Origin: Mucilaginibacter celer | GTDB taxonomy: Bacteria; Bacteroidota; Bacteroidia; Sphingobacteriales; Sphingobacteriaceae | Length of the DNA: 64,000 bases | Assembly (NCBI RefSeq): GCF_003576455.2 | Contig: NZ_CP032869.1 | Span: forward strand, 3,100,001 to 3,164,000 | Direction of reading: 5' to 3' | Shown here: positions 1-8,190 of the stretch, piece by piece | Position numbering within the stretch: the first letter of the stretch is position 1 | How the letters are laid out: each line of letters starts with the position of its first letter | Translations under genes and position numbers: made by a program | The notes under the pieces: model-generated | Databases searched by the model: none | What the model was told of the DNA's origin: nothing | What the model saw: only the letters and a program-made list of their open reading frames with translations

Positions 1-135
1 AGCCAACTACTGGCCACGGATTATTTGAACCCGCAGGACGGAACCGACCTAAGCATGCGTGAGCGCTTTACCGTAAACCCGTTCATATCCACAGCCAACC
101 AAATGAACGCCATAATAAGGGGACATTATGCATAA
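1..135 (+). CDS. C-terminal fragment of an unrecognised protein
   Basis: An open frame runs from the window edge to a TAA at 133-135 and gives 44 residues ending in IIRGHYA. It overlaps the start of the next gene by 8 bases, which suggests translational coupling in one operon. The fragment has no motif I can assign. The acetyltransferase and glycosyltransferase that follow suggest a surface-polysaccharide or glycan-modification cluster, but this is context only. The start lies outside the window. Confidence 0.6.
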   Translation, partial: SQLLATDYLNPQDGTDLSMRERFTVNPFISTANQMNAIIRGHYA

Positions 136-1066
136 CGCAGGGTATAGAATAGAGCGTTTAACCGAAGAGCGGCTGCCCGATCTAACCAGGCTACATGAGG
201 CCGTTTACCAAAAAAACATAACCCCCGATTTTTTTAAGCGGAAATATAATACCGCCTTTACTGGTGTTATGTACGTTGGTTTTTTGGCTTACGATGGTAA
301 CCGGCCCGCGGCGTTTTACGGGGTGATTCCTTGTTTTATAGATTGTAAGGGAGAAAAAGTATTAGCAGCCCAATCGGCAGATACCATGACTCACCCCAAC
401 CACCGCGGCAAAGGTTTGTTTATTGAGCTTGCCGAACTCACATACCAGCTTTGCCGTAACGAAGGGATCCGCACGTTGTTTGGTTTCCCCAATCAAAATT
501 CGTTACCAGGCTTTGTGAACAAGCTGGACTGGCAGATTGGTGGCAATATGGAGTGTTTTATTATCCCCGTTAAAACGTTGCCTTTGCAAAAACTGGCTGA
601 TAAGTTCCCGTTTTTAAAAAACCTCTATAATGGCTTTGTGAAACGGCGGTTAAAGCCATATTTGTCACCTCGAAACGGCATCCGTAACTCTGTAATTGAT
701 GAAGGCTATGCCGGCGTAAAGCGCGACCCGGATTACGTGGATTATAAAACCAATTACACCAACAGTTTCACTATTAAAGTGGATACTACACTGGTTTGGT
801 TCAAAATTAATGATGGATTGTTTATTGGCGATATCGACCTGGCTTTGAACGATCTGGATAAGATCATCCCCCAACTGCAAAAAATTGCGGGCAAACTTGG
901 CTTACAAAAAATAATTTTCCAGGCCGATAAACGGACGGTGCTGTATATGCTGCTTAAAAATCACGCGCAACCTATCCCCTCGTTCCCGACAATTATAAAA
1001 AACCTTGGTGCGGATCTGCCGGTTCACAAAATGGCTTTCACTTTTGCCGATATTGATATTTTTTAA
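128..1066 (+). CDS. GNAT-family N-acetyltransferase
   Basis: This 312-residue protein should transfer an acyl group from acyl-CoA to an amine. The N-terminal half has the GNAT fold signature: a beta strand ending in DTMTHPNHRGKGLF (about residues 85-98), whose RGKG loop is the pyrophosphate-binding motif A, and the following helix with ELAELTYQLC. The C-terminal 130 residues look like a second, degenerate domain, as in longer GNAT proteins. The start overlaps the upstream gene by 8 bases and the stop directly abuts the ATG of the glycosyltransferase, so the three genes are probably one transcript. The substrate is unknown; an amino-sugar in a surface glycan is a guess from context. Confidence 0.8.
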   Translation: MHNAGYRIERLTEERLPDLTRLHEAVYQKNITPDFFKRKYNTAFTGVMYVGFLAYDGNRPAAFYGVIPCFIDCKGEKVLAAQSADTMTHPNHRGKGLFIELAELTYQLCRNEGIRTLFGFPNQNSLPGFVNKLDWQIGGNMECFIIPVKTLPLQKLADKFPFLKNLYNGFVKRRLKPYLSPRNGIRNSVIDEGYAGVKRDPDYVDYKTNYTNSFTIKVDTTLVWFKINDGLFIGDIDLALNDLDKIIPQLQKIAGKLGLQKIIFQADKRTVLYMLLKNHAQPIPSFPTIIKNLGADLPVHKMAFTFADIDIF

Positions 1067-2173
1067 ATGAGATACGTTTTTAACAGCTACGTGCAAATTC
1101 CCGAATTTAACCGGCCCGAAGCCTGGTTTGAACGCACGCGGGCCTATGCCGGCATCATGGAAGCGCTTGCCCGTACCAATGAAGTGATCAGCATTGAGCA
1201 TATCGATTTTGAAGGCCGTGCGAAAAAAAACGGCATTGACTATCATTTTAAACGCTTCGCCACAAGCTGGTCGCGGTATTTACCCTGGAAACTTAACAAT
1301 TATATTAAAAGCCTTAAGCCGGATATGGTATTTGTTCAAAGCCTGCATTTTCCGTTGCAGGTTATCCAGTTGCGTTTAATGCTTGGCCCCAAGGTGAAGA
1401 TCATGGTACAAAACCATGCCGAAAAACCTTTTACCGGCTTAAAAAAGCTTGCCCAAAAACTGGTAGACAGGTATATTGACGCTTATCTTTTTGCCTCGCG
1501 CGATATGGGGCTGGAATGGGTTACGGAGGGCAATATATCCTCGCCCCGGAAAATTTTTGAGGTGATGGAAGTATCGTCGGTATTTTATCCCATTAACCGG
1601 GAAGAAGCGCTGGCTAAAACGGGAGTAACCGGCAACCCGGCGTTTTTATGGGTCGGTCGGCTTAATGATAATAAAGACCCCTTAAATGTGACCAGGGCTT
1701 TTTTGAGATTTGCCGAAAAAATACCCGGTGCAAGGCTTTATATGATCTATCATACTGAAGAGTTACTTGACGAAATCCAATCACTACTTGAAATCCATCC
1801 TAACAAGGAAGCAATCCGGCTCATAGGCAAAAGGCCGCATACCGATCTGCTTTACTGGTTTAACAGCGCTGATTTTATCCTGTCGGGTTCGCATTATGAA
1901 GGCAGCGGCACGGCGGTTTGCGAGGCTATGTCCTGCGGGTGTGTGCCTTTGGTTACCGATATCCAGTCGTTCCGGATGATTACCAATAATGGTGAATGCG
2001 GAATGCTGTATGAGGCAGGTAATGAGCAGGCTTTGTTTGATGTGCTTATGCAAACCGGGCAAATGAATTTAAAGGAAAAGCGGAGGTTGTCTTTAGCATA
2101 TTATCAAAATAACTTATCGTTTAACGCTATTGCGGGGCGGATTGAGGAAATTGCAAAAAGCCTCAAAAGTTAA
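1067..2173 (+). CDS. Glycosyltransferase, GT4-like (group 1)
   Basis: This 368-residue protein is a retaining GT-B glycosyltransferase. The C-terminal nucleotide-sugar domain shows GRLNDNKDP (about 197-205) and the EX7E-type donor site around HYEGSGTAVCEAM (about 276-288), followed by CGCVPLVTD. The N-terminal acceptor domain is less conserved. It starts immediately after the acetyltransferase stop (TAAATG), so the two are translationally coupled. It probably adds a sugar to a cytoplasmic polysaccharide or lipid-linked precursor. Donor and acceptor cannot be read from the sequence. Confidence 0.85.
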   Translation: MRYVFNSYVQIPEFNRPEAWFERTRAYAGIMEALARTNEVISIEHIDFEGRAKKNGIDYHFKRFATSWSRYLPWKLNNYIKSLKPDMVFVQSLHFPLQVIQLRLMLGPKVKIMVQNHAEKPFTGLKKLAQKLVDRYIDAYLFASRDMGLEWVTEGNISSPRKIFEVMEVSSVFYPINREEALAKTGVTGNPAFLWVGRLNDNKDPLNVTRAFLRFAEKIPGARLYMIYHTEELLDEIQSLLEIHPNKEAIRLIGKRPHTDLLYWFNSADFILSGSHYEGSGTAVCEAMSCGCVPLVTDIQSFRMITNNGECGMLYEAGNEQALFDVLMQTGQMNLKEKRRLSLAYYQNNLSFNAIAGRIEEIAKSLKS

Positions 2174-2214
2174 TTTTTTTATTCCGGGATTACGGGAGTT
2201 GGAAATGATGCTTT

Positions 2215-2336
2215 TATTCCTTCCCCGGCGAGAGAAGTTTAGGATTGTGTGATGGCAGGAAGGGGTTTCTTTGCTGCGCATATCAGTTTACATGGCGCAG
2301 AAACCCGTCCCCTACACCAAGAGGAGAATTGCCCCG
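2215..2336. repeat. Interspersed inverted repeat, GGGAGGG-type, degenerate copy
   Basis: Imperfect outer arms (TTCCTTCCCCGGCGAGAG and GAGGAGAATTGCCCCGAT) enclose GGAAGGGGTTTCT and AGAAACCCGTCCCCTACACC. The layout matches the better-preserved copy at 36514-36636. It has no coding capacity of its own and lies in the gap after the glycosyltransferase. The rest of the gap (2337-2470) shows only a weak GC-rich hairpin with a T run near 2370-2395. Confidence 0.5.
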
Positions 2337-2470
2337 ATCTAAGCTTTCCATATTCTCATTTAAAGACGCTCCTTTCGGGGTGGCTTTTTTATTTAAAAGA
2401 TTGTTTAAATTTGAGTGTAATTAAACCTGAACTATCCATTACCGTCAAACCTTTTTTAAACATTTTTATC

Positions 2471-2983
2471 ATGAAACTTTTAACCAAAATGGCCTTATTG
2501 GCTGCATTTATATTTGTTGGTATTAATATTACCAATGCGCAAACCAAAGCCGAAAAGAAAGCTGCTGCACGTGCCCAGATAAAGGAGATGGTTGAGGCGC
2601 AAAATTTTATATTCAATGCAACTTTTGCTGTCCCGCTTCGCGGAGGCAGTAGAGCGCTTACATCAAGCTATGATTTAACCATTGGTAAGGATACCATTGT
2701 TGCATTTCTGCCCTATTTTGGCCGCGCATACGTTGCTCCTAATCCCGGTAGTACCGATGGTGGTATTAAATTAAACACCACCAAATTTAGCTATACATCA
2801 ACCCCGAAAGGCACCGGCTGGAACATCATCATCAAACCAAAAGATAAAAACATAGCCGACTGGCGCGATGTACAAACCTTTAATCTAAGCATTTCGCAAG
2901 ATGGTTACGGCCAGCTACAGGTGATCAGCAGCAACCGCGATGCTATTTCATTTAACGGTTATATTGAAGCGAGGAAGAAATAA
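2471..2983 (+). CDS. DUF4251 domain secreted protein
   Basis: This 170-residue protein starts at the ATG at 2471. A longer in-frame extension back to 2249 reads through an interspersed repeat and was rejected. Residues 1-25 form a signal peptide (MKLLTKMALLAAFIF...NAQ). The mature part has the DUF4251 pattern: a helix with KEMVEAQNFIF, then a beta-rich domain with YDLTIGKDTIVAFLPYFGRAYVAP and a final SFNGYIEARKK. The family is typical of Bacteroidota, is predicted to be periplasmic or outer-membrane associated, and has no known activity. The stop is followed at once by a word-repeat hairpin. Confidence 0.8.
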   Translation: MKLLTKMALLAAFIFVGINITNAQTKAEKKAAARAQIKEMVEAQNFIFNATFAVPLRGGSRALTSSYDLTIGKDTIVAFLPYFGRAYVAPNPGSTDGGIKLNTTKFSYTSTPKGTGWNIIIKPKDKNIADWRDVQTFNLSISQDGYGQLQVISSNRDAISFNGYIEARKK

Positions 2984-3059
2984 GCGGAAAGCCGAAGGCT
3001 AAAAGCTGAAAGCGCGGCACAAGCAAATAAAGCTTTCAGCCTTCAGCTATCAGCCCCGC
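2984..3059. repeat. Word-repeat inverted repeat, AAAGCTG family, between DUF4251 gene and eutC
   Basis: The left arm (2984-3013) is built of roughly 7-nt units such as GCTAAAA and GCTGAAA. The right arm (3032-3058) is its reverse complement and the core contains AGCAAATAA. The right arm supplies the stop codon and the last codons of eutC (encoding NAGLIAEG), and the left arm begins at the DUF4251 stop. The element therefore fills the whole gap between two convergent genes. The same word occurs at 51984-52096. Confidence 0.7.
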
Positions 3060-3794
3060 ATTATCCTTTAAATCAACACCCGATAGCTGGCGTTTAAAAG
3101 CTTCACTAATAAGGTAAAATATTTTTTTTGCGGCTTTTTTGTAAGAAAGTCCTTTATGGCGGATGTTTGAAACGCAGTTGCGCGACTCATCGGTTAAGCC
3201 GGGCTTAGGGTTGTAGGTGAGATATGCCCCGAGGCTGTCGGCTGCGCTCAGGCCCGGCCGCTCGCCTATTAGTATCAGCGAAAGTTTGGCGTTTAAGCCA
3301 TAGCCTATGTCGTCGCCAATGGCTACCCTGCCTTGTTCAACCAAAGTTATCGGAGCCAGTTTAAACCCGCTGTCGGTTAATAAAGGGATCAGTGCCTCGA
3401 GCAGGCCTTTTGTATTTTCGTTTACGGCAGTAGCCGAAAGACCATCAACAACCATAATGGCAACATCAAATTCAGCGCGGTAGCTTTGCAACTGAGCCAA
3501 AGATGCGTTATTTAGCTTACGCCCCAGATCGGGCCTCTGCAGGTATTGCCGCCTGTCGGTAACCTGGCTGTGCAGATGTACTACAGGCACACCGAAATGA
3601 CTAAGTGATGTTGTAAGTTTATCCAGATCCAATTCAGAATAAACCGCGTCGCGTGCGTGGGCATGAGCCAACTTAAACTCAAGCGATTGTTTGAGCGGGA
3701 TACTCGTTCCCACGCGCCCGATAGCTATCCGTGCCGAAGTAAATTCCTGCAGGGCTTTTAATGGCTCTATTTCGTGTGGGATATTGCGTTTCAT
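3036..3794 (-). CDS. eutC: Ethanolamine ammonia-lyase light chain
   Basis: This 252-residue small subunit of the adenosylcobalamin-dependent ethanolamine ammonia-lyase works with EutB to convert ethanolamine to acetaldehyde and ammonia. Recognisable parts are the N-terminal TSARIAIGRVGTSIP, the LAHAHARDAVYSEL helix, the cobalamin-side segments VVDGLSATAVNEN and GDDIGYGLNAKLSLILIGERPGL, and the C-terminal RNCVSNIRHKGL. The length is normal for the family. It lies downstream of eutB on the same strand with a repeat-filled gap. Its last codons fall in a word-repeat arm, so the C-terminus may have been altered by the element. Confidence 0.93.
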   Translation of the reverse strand: MKRNIPHEIEPLKALQEFTSARIAIGRVGTSIPLKQSLEFKLAHAHARDAVYSELDLDKLTTSLSHFGVPVVHLHSQVTDRRQYLQRPDLGRKLNNASLAQLQSYRAEFDVAIMVVDGLSATAVNENTKGLLEALIPLLTDSGFKLAPITLVEQGRVAIGDDIGYGLNAKLSLILIGERPGLSAADSLGAYLTYNPKPGLTDESRNCVSNIRHKGLSYKKAAKKIFYLISEAFKRQLSGVDLKDNAGLIAEG

Positions 3795-3815
3795 TTAATC
3801 TTTATATCAATAATC

Positions 3816-3920
3816 TTGCGCTCGTTTGCAACGAGTGCTTAATTGGGTTTGCGTTTATAACGCAAACCGCGCGATGCAATCGCGAAGCCATGTTAAGCGC
3901 TCGTTTATAACGAGCGCAAG
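3816..3920. repeat. REP-like cluster of short palindromes
   Basis: Between eutB and eutC lie several stem-loops: GCGCTCGTTTGCAACGAGTGC, GGTTTGCGTTTATAACGCAAACC, CGCGATGCAATCGCG and GCGCTCGTTTATAACGAGCGC. The CTCG...CGAG cores and flanking GCTTAA resemble REP or BIME-type elements mobilised by REP-associated tyrosine transposases, but no such transposase gene is in the window. A looser relative lies at 35524-35587. Confidence 0.65.
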
Positions 3921-3932
3921 GATGGAAAAGAA

Positions 3933-3973
3933 CCTTCACCTTTTGCCTTTCACCTTTACCCTTTTACCTCACC
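3933..3973. repeat. Solitary word-repeat arm (AAAGGTG type) at the eutB 3' end
   Basis: On the plus strand the 7-nt units read CCTTCAC, CTTTTGC, CTTTCAC, CTTTACC, then CTTTTACC. The TAA stop of eutB falls inside the array. I see no complementary partner arm nearby. Confidence 0.5.
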
Positions 3974-5334
3974 TCTCCCAACAGCCCATGCTCCTTAACC
4001 GGCAGCATATTTCCTTTATCATCAACAATCCCCTGCTTAATTAACCAGCGTTCAAATTCGGGTGCGGGTTTTAAACCAAGCACCTTGCGCAGGTACAGTG
4101 CATCATGAAAGGAAGTGGATTGATAATTCAACATAATATCGTCCGATCCGGGAATGCCCATTACAAAATTACAGCCCGCCACGCCCAACAGGGTGAGCAG
4201 GTTATCCATATCGTCCTGGTCGGCTTCGGCGTGGTTGGTATAGCAAACGTCAACGCCCATGGGCAGGCCTAACAGCTTCCCGCAAAAATGGTCTTCGAGC
4301 GCTGCGCGGATAATCTGCTTGCCATCGTATAGATATTCGGGACCGATAAAGCCCACTACCGTATTCACCAGTAAAGGCTTAAACTTACGGGCCACAGCAT
4401 AAGCCCTAACCTCGCAGGTTTGCTGATCTACCCCGAAATGGGCATTCGCCGAGAGCGCACTACCCTGCCCGGTTTCAAAATACATTACATTATTACCAAC
4501 AGTACCCCGCTTTAACGACAGCGTAGCCTGGTAAGCCTCCTCAATCAAACTCAAATTAACGCCGAAGCTGGCATTAGCCTTTTCGGTACCGGCGATGGAT
4601 TGAAAACACAGATCGACCGGTGCGCCTTCGTTAACCAGTTGCAAGGTAGTGGTGATGTGGCTTAAAACACAGGTTTGTGTGGGGATCTCAAACCTGTGGC
4701 GTAATTCGTCCATTAAAATAAGTAAACTACTCACCGCAGCCGGGCTATCTGTAGCAGGGTTAATGCCGATAACCGCATCGCCGCTGCCAAACAGCAAACC
4801 ATCTATAATACTGGCAGCCACCCCCCGTGGATCATCTGTAGGGTGATTGGGTTGTAAACGCGTGCTGAAATGCCCTTTTAAACCTATTGTATTACGAAAA
4901 CGGGTAACCACCTCGCATTTGGCGGCCATGGCTATCAAATCCTGGTTGCGCATCAGTTTTGATACAGCGGCAACCATTTCGGGAGTTAGACCGGGCGCAA
5001 TAGTAGTTAAAGTATGGCAGTCTGTTTCATCGCTTAAAAGCCAATCACGCAGTTCGCCAACGGTAAGATGGCTGATGTGGCTGAACGCTAAAACATCATG
5101 TTCATCAATAATGAGGCGCGTTATTTCGTCCTGTTCATAAGGAATCACCGCCTCGTTCAAGAAATTTTTAAGTGGAACATCGGCCAGGGTAATCTGCGCT
5201 GCCACACGTTCCTCATAGCCATCGGCACACAAGCCTGCCAACTCATCGCCCGAGCGTAAAGGCGAAGCCTTGCCGAGCAATGCTTTCAAATCGGCAAATT
5301 TATAAACCCGGTGATGTATGGTGTGGCGGTACAT
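3964..5334 (-). CDS. eutB: Ethanolamine ammonia-lyase heavy chain
   Basis: This 456-residue catalytic subunit is a TIM barrel that carries the ethanolamine site and contacts the cobalamin. The full family length is present, starting MYRHTIHHRVYKFADLKALLGKASP. Landmarks include SDETDCHTLTTIAPGLTPEMVAAVSKLMRNQDL, FNTIGLKGHFSTRLQPNHPTDD, GDAVIGINPATDS, MYFETGQGSALSANAHFGVDQQTCEVRAYA and the C-terminal NFVMGIPGSDDIMLNYQSTSFHD. It precedes eutC on the same strand, and an ethanolamine permease lies 160 bases upstream. No eut shell, eutA reactivase or eutE gene is nearby, so this is the minimal catabolic version that provides nitrogen or acetaldehyde. Confidence 0.95.
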   Translation of the reverse strand: MYRHTIHHRVYKFADLKALLGKASPLRSGDELAGLCADGYEERVAAQITLADVPLKNFLNEAVIPYEQDEITRLIIDEHDVLAFSHISHLTVGELRDWLLSDETDCHTLTTIAPGLTPEMVAAVSKLMRNQDLIAMAAKCEVVTRFRNTIGLKGHFSTRLQPNHPTDDPRGVAASIIDGLLFGSGDAVIGINPATDSPAAVSSLLILMDELRHRFEIPTQTCVLSHITTTLQLVNEGAPVDLCFQSIAGTEKANASFGVNLSLIEEAYQATLSLKRGTVGNNVMYFETGQGSALSANAHFGVDQQTCEVRAYAVARKFKPLLVNTVVGFIGPEYLYDGKQIIRAALEDHFCGKLLGLPMGVDVCYTNHAEADQDDMDNLLTLLGVAGCNFVMGIPGSDDIMLNYQSTSFHDALYLRKVLGLKPAPEFERWLIKQGIVDDKGNMLPVKEHGLLGEVR

Positions 5335-5352
5335 TGTTATTTCATTTACTAC

Positions 5353-5520
5353 GTGTCATTTGCTGCGCGTCATTGGGTCATTTTTTTATTTCTGCAGATT
5401 ATTGGGATATCATGTCACTTTTTTCATCAGGCTATTGAAAGTATTTAAATAAGTGCCTCCGCTAAACCAATGACCTAATGACTTAATGACCCAATGATTA
5501 TTCCAATGACTCAATGACGC
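5353..5520. repeat. Word-repeat inverted repeat, AATGACC family
   Basis: The right part (5469-5520) is a run of units AATGACCT, AATGACTT, AATGACCC, AATGATTA, then AATGACTC and AATGACGC. The left part (5353-5384) holds reverse-complement units (GTCATTTG, GTCATTGG, GTCATTTT). The core is about 80 bases. The element fills the gap between the permease and eutB, and the last permease codons (GVIESLE and stop) are read from the right arm. Confidence 0.65.
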
Positions 5521-6856
5521 CTTGCTCTGCAGGCGCATTCATCATATCCTCGTTTAATGCAACTTTGTGTTTTCCCATCGCAACAAAAACTATCAACACA
5601 ATTACCAGGCCTCCGGCAAAAATCAAACTCATATCCGGGTTAAAATATACCGATGCAAAAAGGCATATTATGCAAATAATCAGCGCTATTGCCGGGAAAA
5701 CCGGATATAGTGGTGCTGTAAATGGCCGGTTTAAATGTGGTTCCTTTTTGCGTAAAATGAAAATGCTCAGCATACTCATAATGTACATCACCACGGCACC
5801 CAGTACAGATAGCATAATGATCTGGTCTGTTTTAAACCGGTAAATAAAAATACAACTCACTACGCCGCTTACTATAAGCGCCCAGTGCGGGGTTTTAAAT
5901 TTATGGTTGATGTTTGATAGCGCACGCGGCAAATAACCGCTGCGCGCCATGGCAAATACCTGCCTTGATGATGCCAGTATAATACTATGCAGCGAGGCTA
6001 TAAGCCCGAATAAACCAATACTGGCAAAAATTTTTGTCAGGCCATTTCCCTTGCCCAAAACAATACCGATGGCTTCGGGCAACGGATAATCCAGGTGGCT
6101 TAGTTTATGCCAGTCGGTTAAGCCGCCGGTTATTATCATTACACCTAATGCCAGTACAACTAAGGTGATAATGGCAGAGATATATCCGCGGGGAATATTT
6201 TTTTTAGGATTATCCACCTCTTCGGCTACCATGGCAACACCTTCTATCGCCAGGTAAAACCACACTGCATAAGGCAGCGCCGCAAACACACCGGCCCAGC
6301 CAAAAGGCATCGGATCGGCAAGATAATTAGCCGTTTTAAAATGCGGCGATACAATGCCCAGGTAAAGCAACAACTCAATAACGGCCAATATGGTAATGAA
6401 TACCGAAAACGTGGCCGATTCCTTTACACCCAGCATATTAAGCAGGATAAACAAAGCTACAAAGCCCACGGCTGCTTCGGTTACCGGGATACCGGGGTAT
6501 AAAAAGTGCAGATAACTACCCAAGGATACCGCAATGGCCGGAGTGGCTACCAAAAAATCAACAAGCGTTGCATAGCCGGCTATTAAACCACCAAACGGCC
6601 CCATAGCCCGGTAAGCATAAGCAAACGCCCCGCCCGCATGAGGTATGGAAGTGGTTAATTCGGTATAGCTAAAAATAAAAGTGATATACATTAGCGTAAT
6701 TACCAGCGTGGCGATCAGCAAACCGATGGTTCCGGATACGGCCCAACCCAGGTTCCAGCCAAAATACTCGCCCGAAATCACCAAACCTACAGCAATAGCC
6801 CATAAATGAACCGGTTTTAAAACTTTTTTTAGTTGCTCTGTAGATGTTTCTGCCAT
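5498..6856 (-). CDS. eat: Ethanolamine permease (APC superfamily)
   Basis: This 452-residue inner-membrane amino acid/polyamine/organocation transporter has about 12 hydrophobic segments. The N-terminus LKPVHLWAIAVGLVISGEYFGWNLGW matches ethanolamine permeases, with a broken first helix for substrate binding. The ELTTSIPHAGGAFAYAYRAMGPFGG region and SSRQVFAMARSGYLP are also typical of the family. It lies just upstream of eutB and eutC on the same strand and should supply their substrate. The C-terminal codons overlap a word-repeat arm. The 260 bases before the start contain no other gene. Confidence 0.9.
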   Translation of the reverse strand: MAETSTEQLKKVLKPVHLWAIAVGLVISGEYFGWNLGWAVSGTIGLLIATLVITLMYITFIFSYTELTTSIPHAGGAFAYAYRAMGPFGGLIAGYATLVDFLVATPAIAVSLGSYLHFLYPGIPVTEAAVGFVALFILLNMLGVKESATFSVFITILAVIELLLYLGIVSPHFKTANYLADPMPFGWAGVFAALPYAVWFYLAIEGVAMVAEEVDNPKKNIPRGYISAIITLVVLALGVMIITGGLTDWHKLSHLDYPLPEAIGIVLGKGNGLTKIFASIGLFGLIASLHSIILASSRQVFAMARSGYLPRALSNINHKFKTPHWALIVSGVVSCIFIYRFKTDQIIMLSVLGAVVMYIMSMLSIFILRKKEPHLNRPFTAPLYPVFPAIALIICIICLFASVYFNPDMSLIFAGGLVIVLIVFVAMGKHKVALNEDMMNAPAEQGVIESLE

Positions 6857-7049
6857 AAACCACCCGATTCAAATAATAATTATCGCCTTAAATTACTTAA
6901 ACGGCAAGTTAAATCAAAATTAGCGCACATTATGGAATTGTTAAGAGGAGCTATTTCAAAATCAGGCCGAATTCATAGCGCTATAAGTCAATTTTATAGT
7001 AGTAAAATCAAATAAAACCTTAAACACTACCACCAGAACCAACTGATAA

Positions 7050-7081
7050 CAAAAACTGCCGGTAATTTTATCACCGGCAGT
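7050..7081 (-). terminator. Intrinsic terminator of the TIM-barrel gene
   Basis: The arms ACTGCCGGT (7055-7063) and ACCGGCAGT (7073-7081) form a perfect 9-bp stem with a 9-nt loop. On the minus strand the stem is followed by TTTTTG. It lies 35 bases past the stop of the gene ending at 7116. Confidence 0.8.
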
Positions 7082-7115
7082 AATTTTATAACAATAAATT
7101 TCAGATATACAGCGG

Positions 7116-8045
7116 CTATACCATCAGCTTATTTTTCAAATAGCCCATGCTGGCCGTAATACTGGCATAAGCATCCTTAGGCATATCATGCTCTACAAAA
7201 AAGTGTTTCATTCCTGCCGATTTTGCTGCCGCGAAAATTGGTTTAAAATCAATTGTACCGCCACCTACCGGTTGTATATTCTGGCGTGAGGCGTCCAGAT
7301 CTTTAACATGCCATAGCGGGAAACGTCCCGGATGAGCCTTAAACATCTCAACCGGATTTTTGCCTGCTTTAACAGCCCAGGCCAAATCAAGCTCCATTTT
7401 TACATTTTGGGCATCAGTTTCGCTCAGCAACAAATCGTAAGGCACTTTACCATCAACCGCTTTAAACTCCATATCATGGTTGTGGTAAGCAAACTGAATC
7501 CCTGCTTTTTTTGCAGCTTCGCCGGTTTTATTCAATACAGCAATGGTGCTTTTAACTTCTTCTAAAGTGGCGGTAGGCGAATTGGCGCATACCAGGTATT
7601 TTACACCGCCCTCGGCAACTTCATCAACTACCTGCTGCATATTATCGCGCAGGTTTAATACCGGCGGCAACACTATTGGCTTACCATCCGCTCCTAAGGG
7701 CATTTTAGCACCCGGAGGCAGCTTAAACTGCGCACCCAGTACGTGGTGCGATACCCAACTCAAACCTAAACCGTTTGCCATGGCCTTAAACTCTTTAGGT
7801 TTCATGCCATAGTAGCCACCTTTTTTGCTGAAAGCCGACTCTATTTCTTTATAGCCTACACCCGCAATTTTGGTAAGAGTGCCTTTAACGTCCTCATCAA
7901 TAATGCCGAAAAAGGTAAACAACTGCAAACCAACCGGGTGATGTTCCATCGGCGTTAAAAAGCTTGCCGCCTTGCCAGATAAGGCCACACTGCCCAAAGC
8001 AAGCGCACCGGCACCTTTAATAAAGTTTCTTCTGCTGTAAATCAT
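7116..8045 (-). CDS. Tat-exported sugar phosphate isomerase/epimerase-like TIM-barrel protein
   Basis: This 309-residue protein has a twin-arginine signal (SRRNFIKGAGALALG, residues 4-18), so it should be exported folded to the periplasm. The mature part is an AP-endonuclease-2-like barrel of the xylose-isomerase type: PVGLQLFTF, VGYKEIESAF, FAYHNHDMEF (metal-ligand type His), MELDLAWAVKAGKNP and PLWHVKDLDASRQNIQPVGGGTIDF, ending with FFVEHDMP. Such proteins are common in Bacteroidota and are thought to act on sugars or inositol-like compounds. The exact substrate is not visible. Downstream is a terminator hairpin. Confidence 0.85.
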   Translation of the reverse strand: MIYSRRNFIKGAGALALGSVALSGKAASFLTPMEHHPVGLQLFTFFGIIDEDVKGTLTKIAGVGYKEIESAFSKKGGYYGMKPKEFKAMANGLGLSWVSHHVLGAQFKLPPGAKMPLGADGKPIVLPPVLNLRDNMQQVVDEVAEGGVKYLVCANSPTATLEEVKSTIAVLNKTGEAAKKAGIQFAYHNHDMEFKAVDGKVPYDLLLSETDAQNVKMELDLAWAVKAGKNPVEMFKAHPGRFPLWHVKDLDASRQNIQPVGGGTIDFKPIFAAAKSAGMKHFFVEHDMPKDAYASITASMGYLKNKLMV

Positions 8046-8190
8046 GTTTTGATAATGGTTAATAATTAACTGGTACAGTAAAGCTAATTATTAATTATCA
8101 GCAAATTAAATTTATTGTGTAAAAAAGACACAATAAATTTAACCGGGATTTGACGAATGTTGTCTGAACTCGAATCCTATAAATCATGGT

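Noticed and set aside
3036..6856. Ethanolamine microcompartment locus
   Set aside because: Only eutB, eutC and a permease are present; no shell, reactivase or aldehyde dehydrogenase genes.
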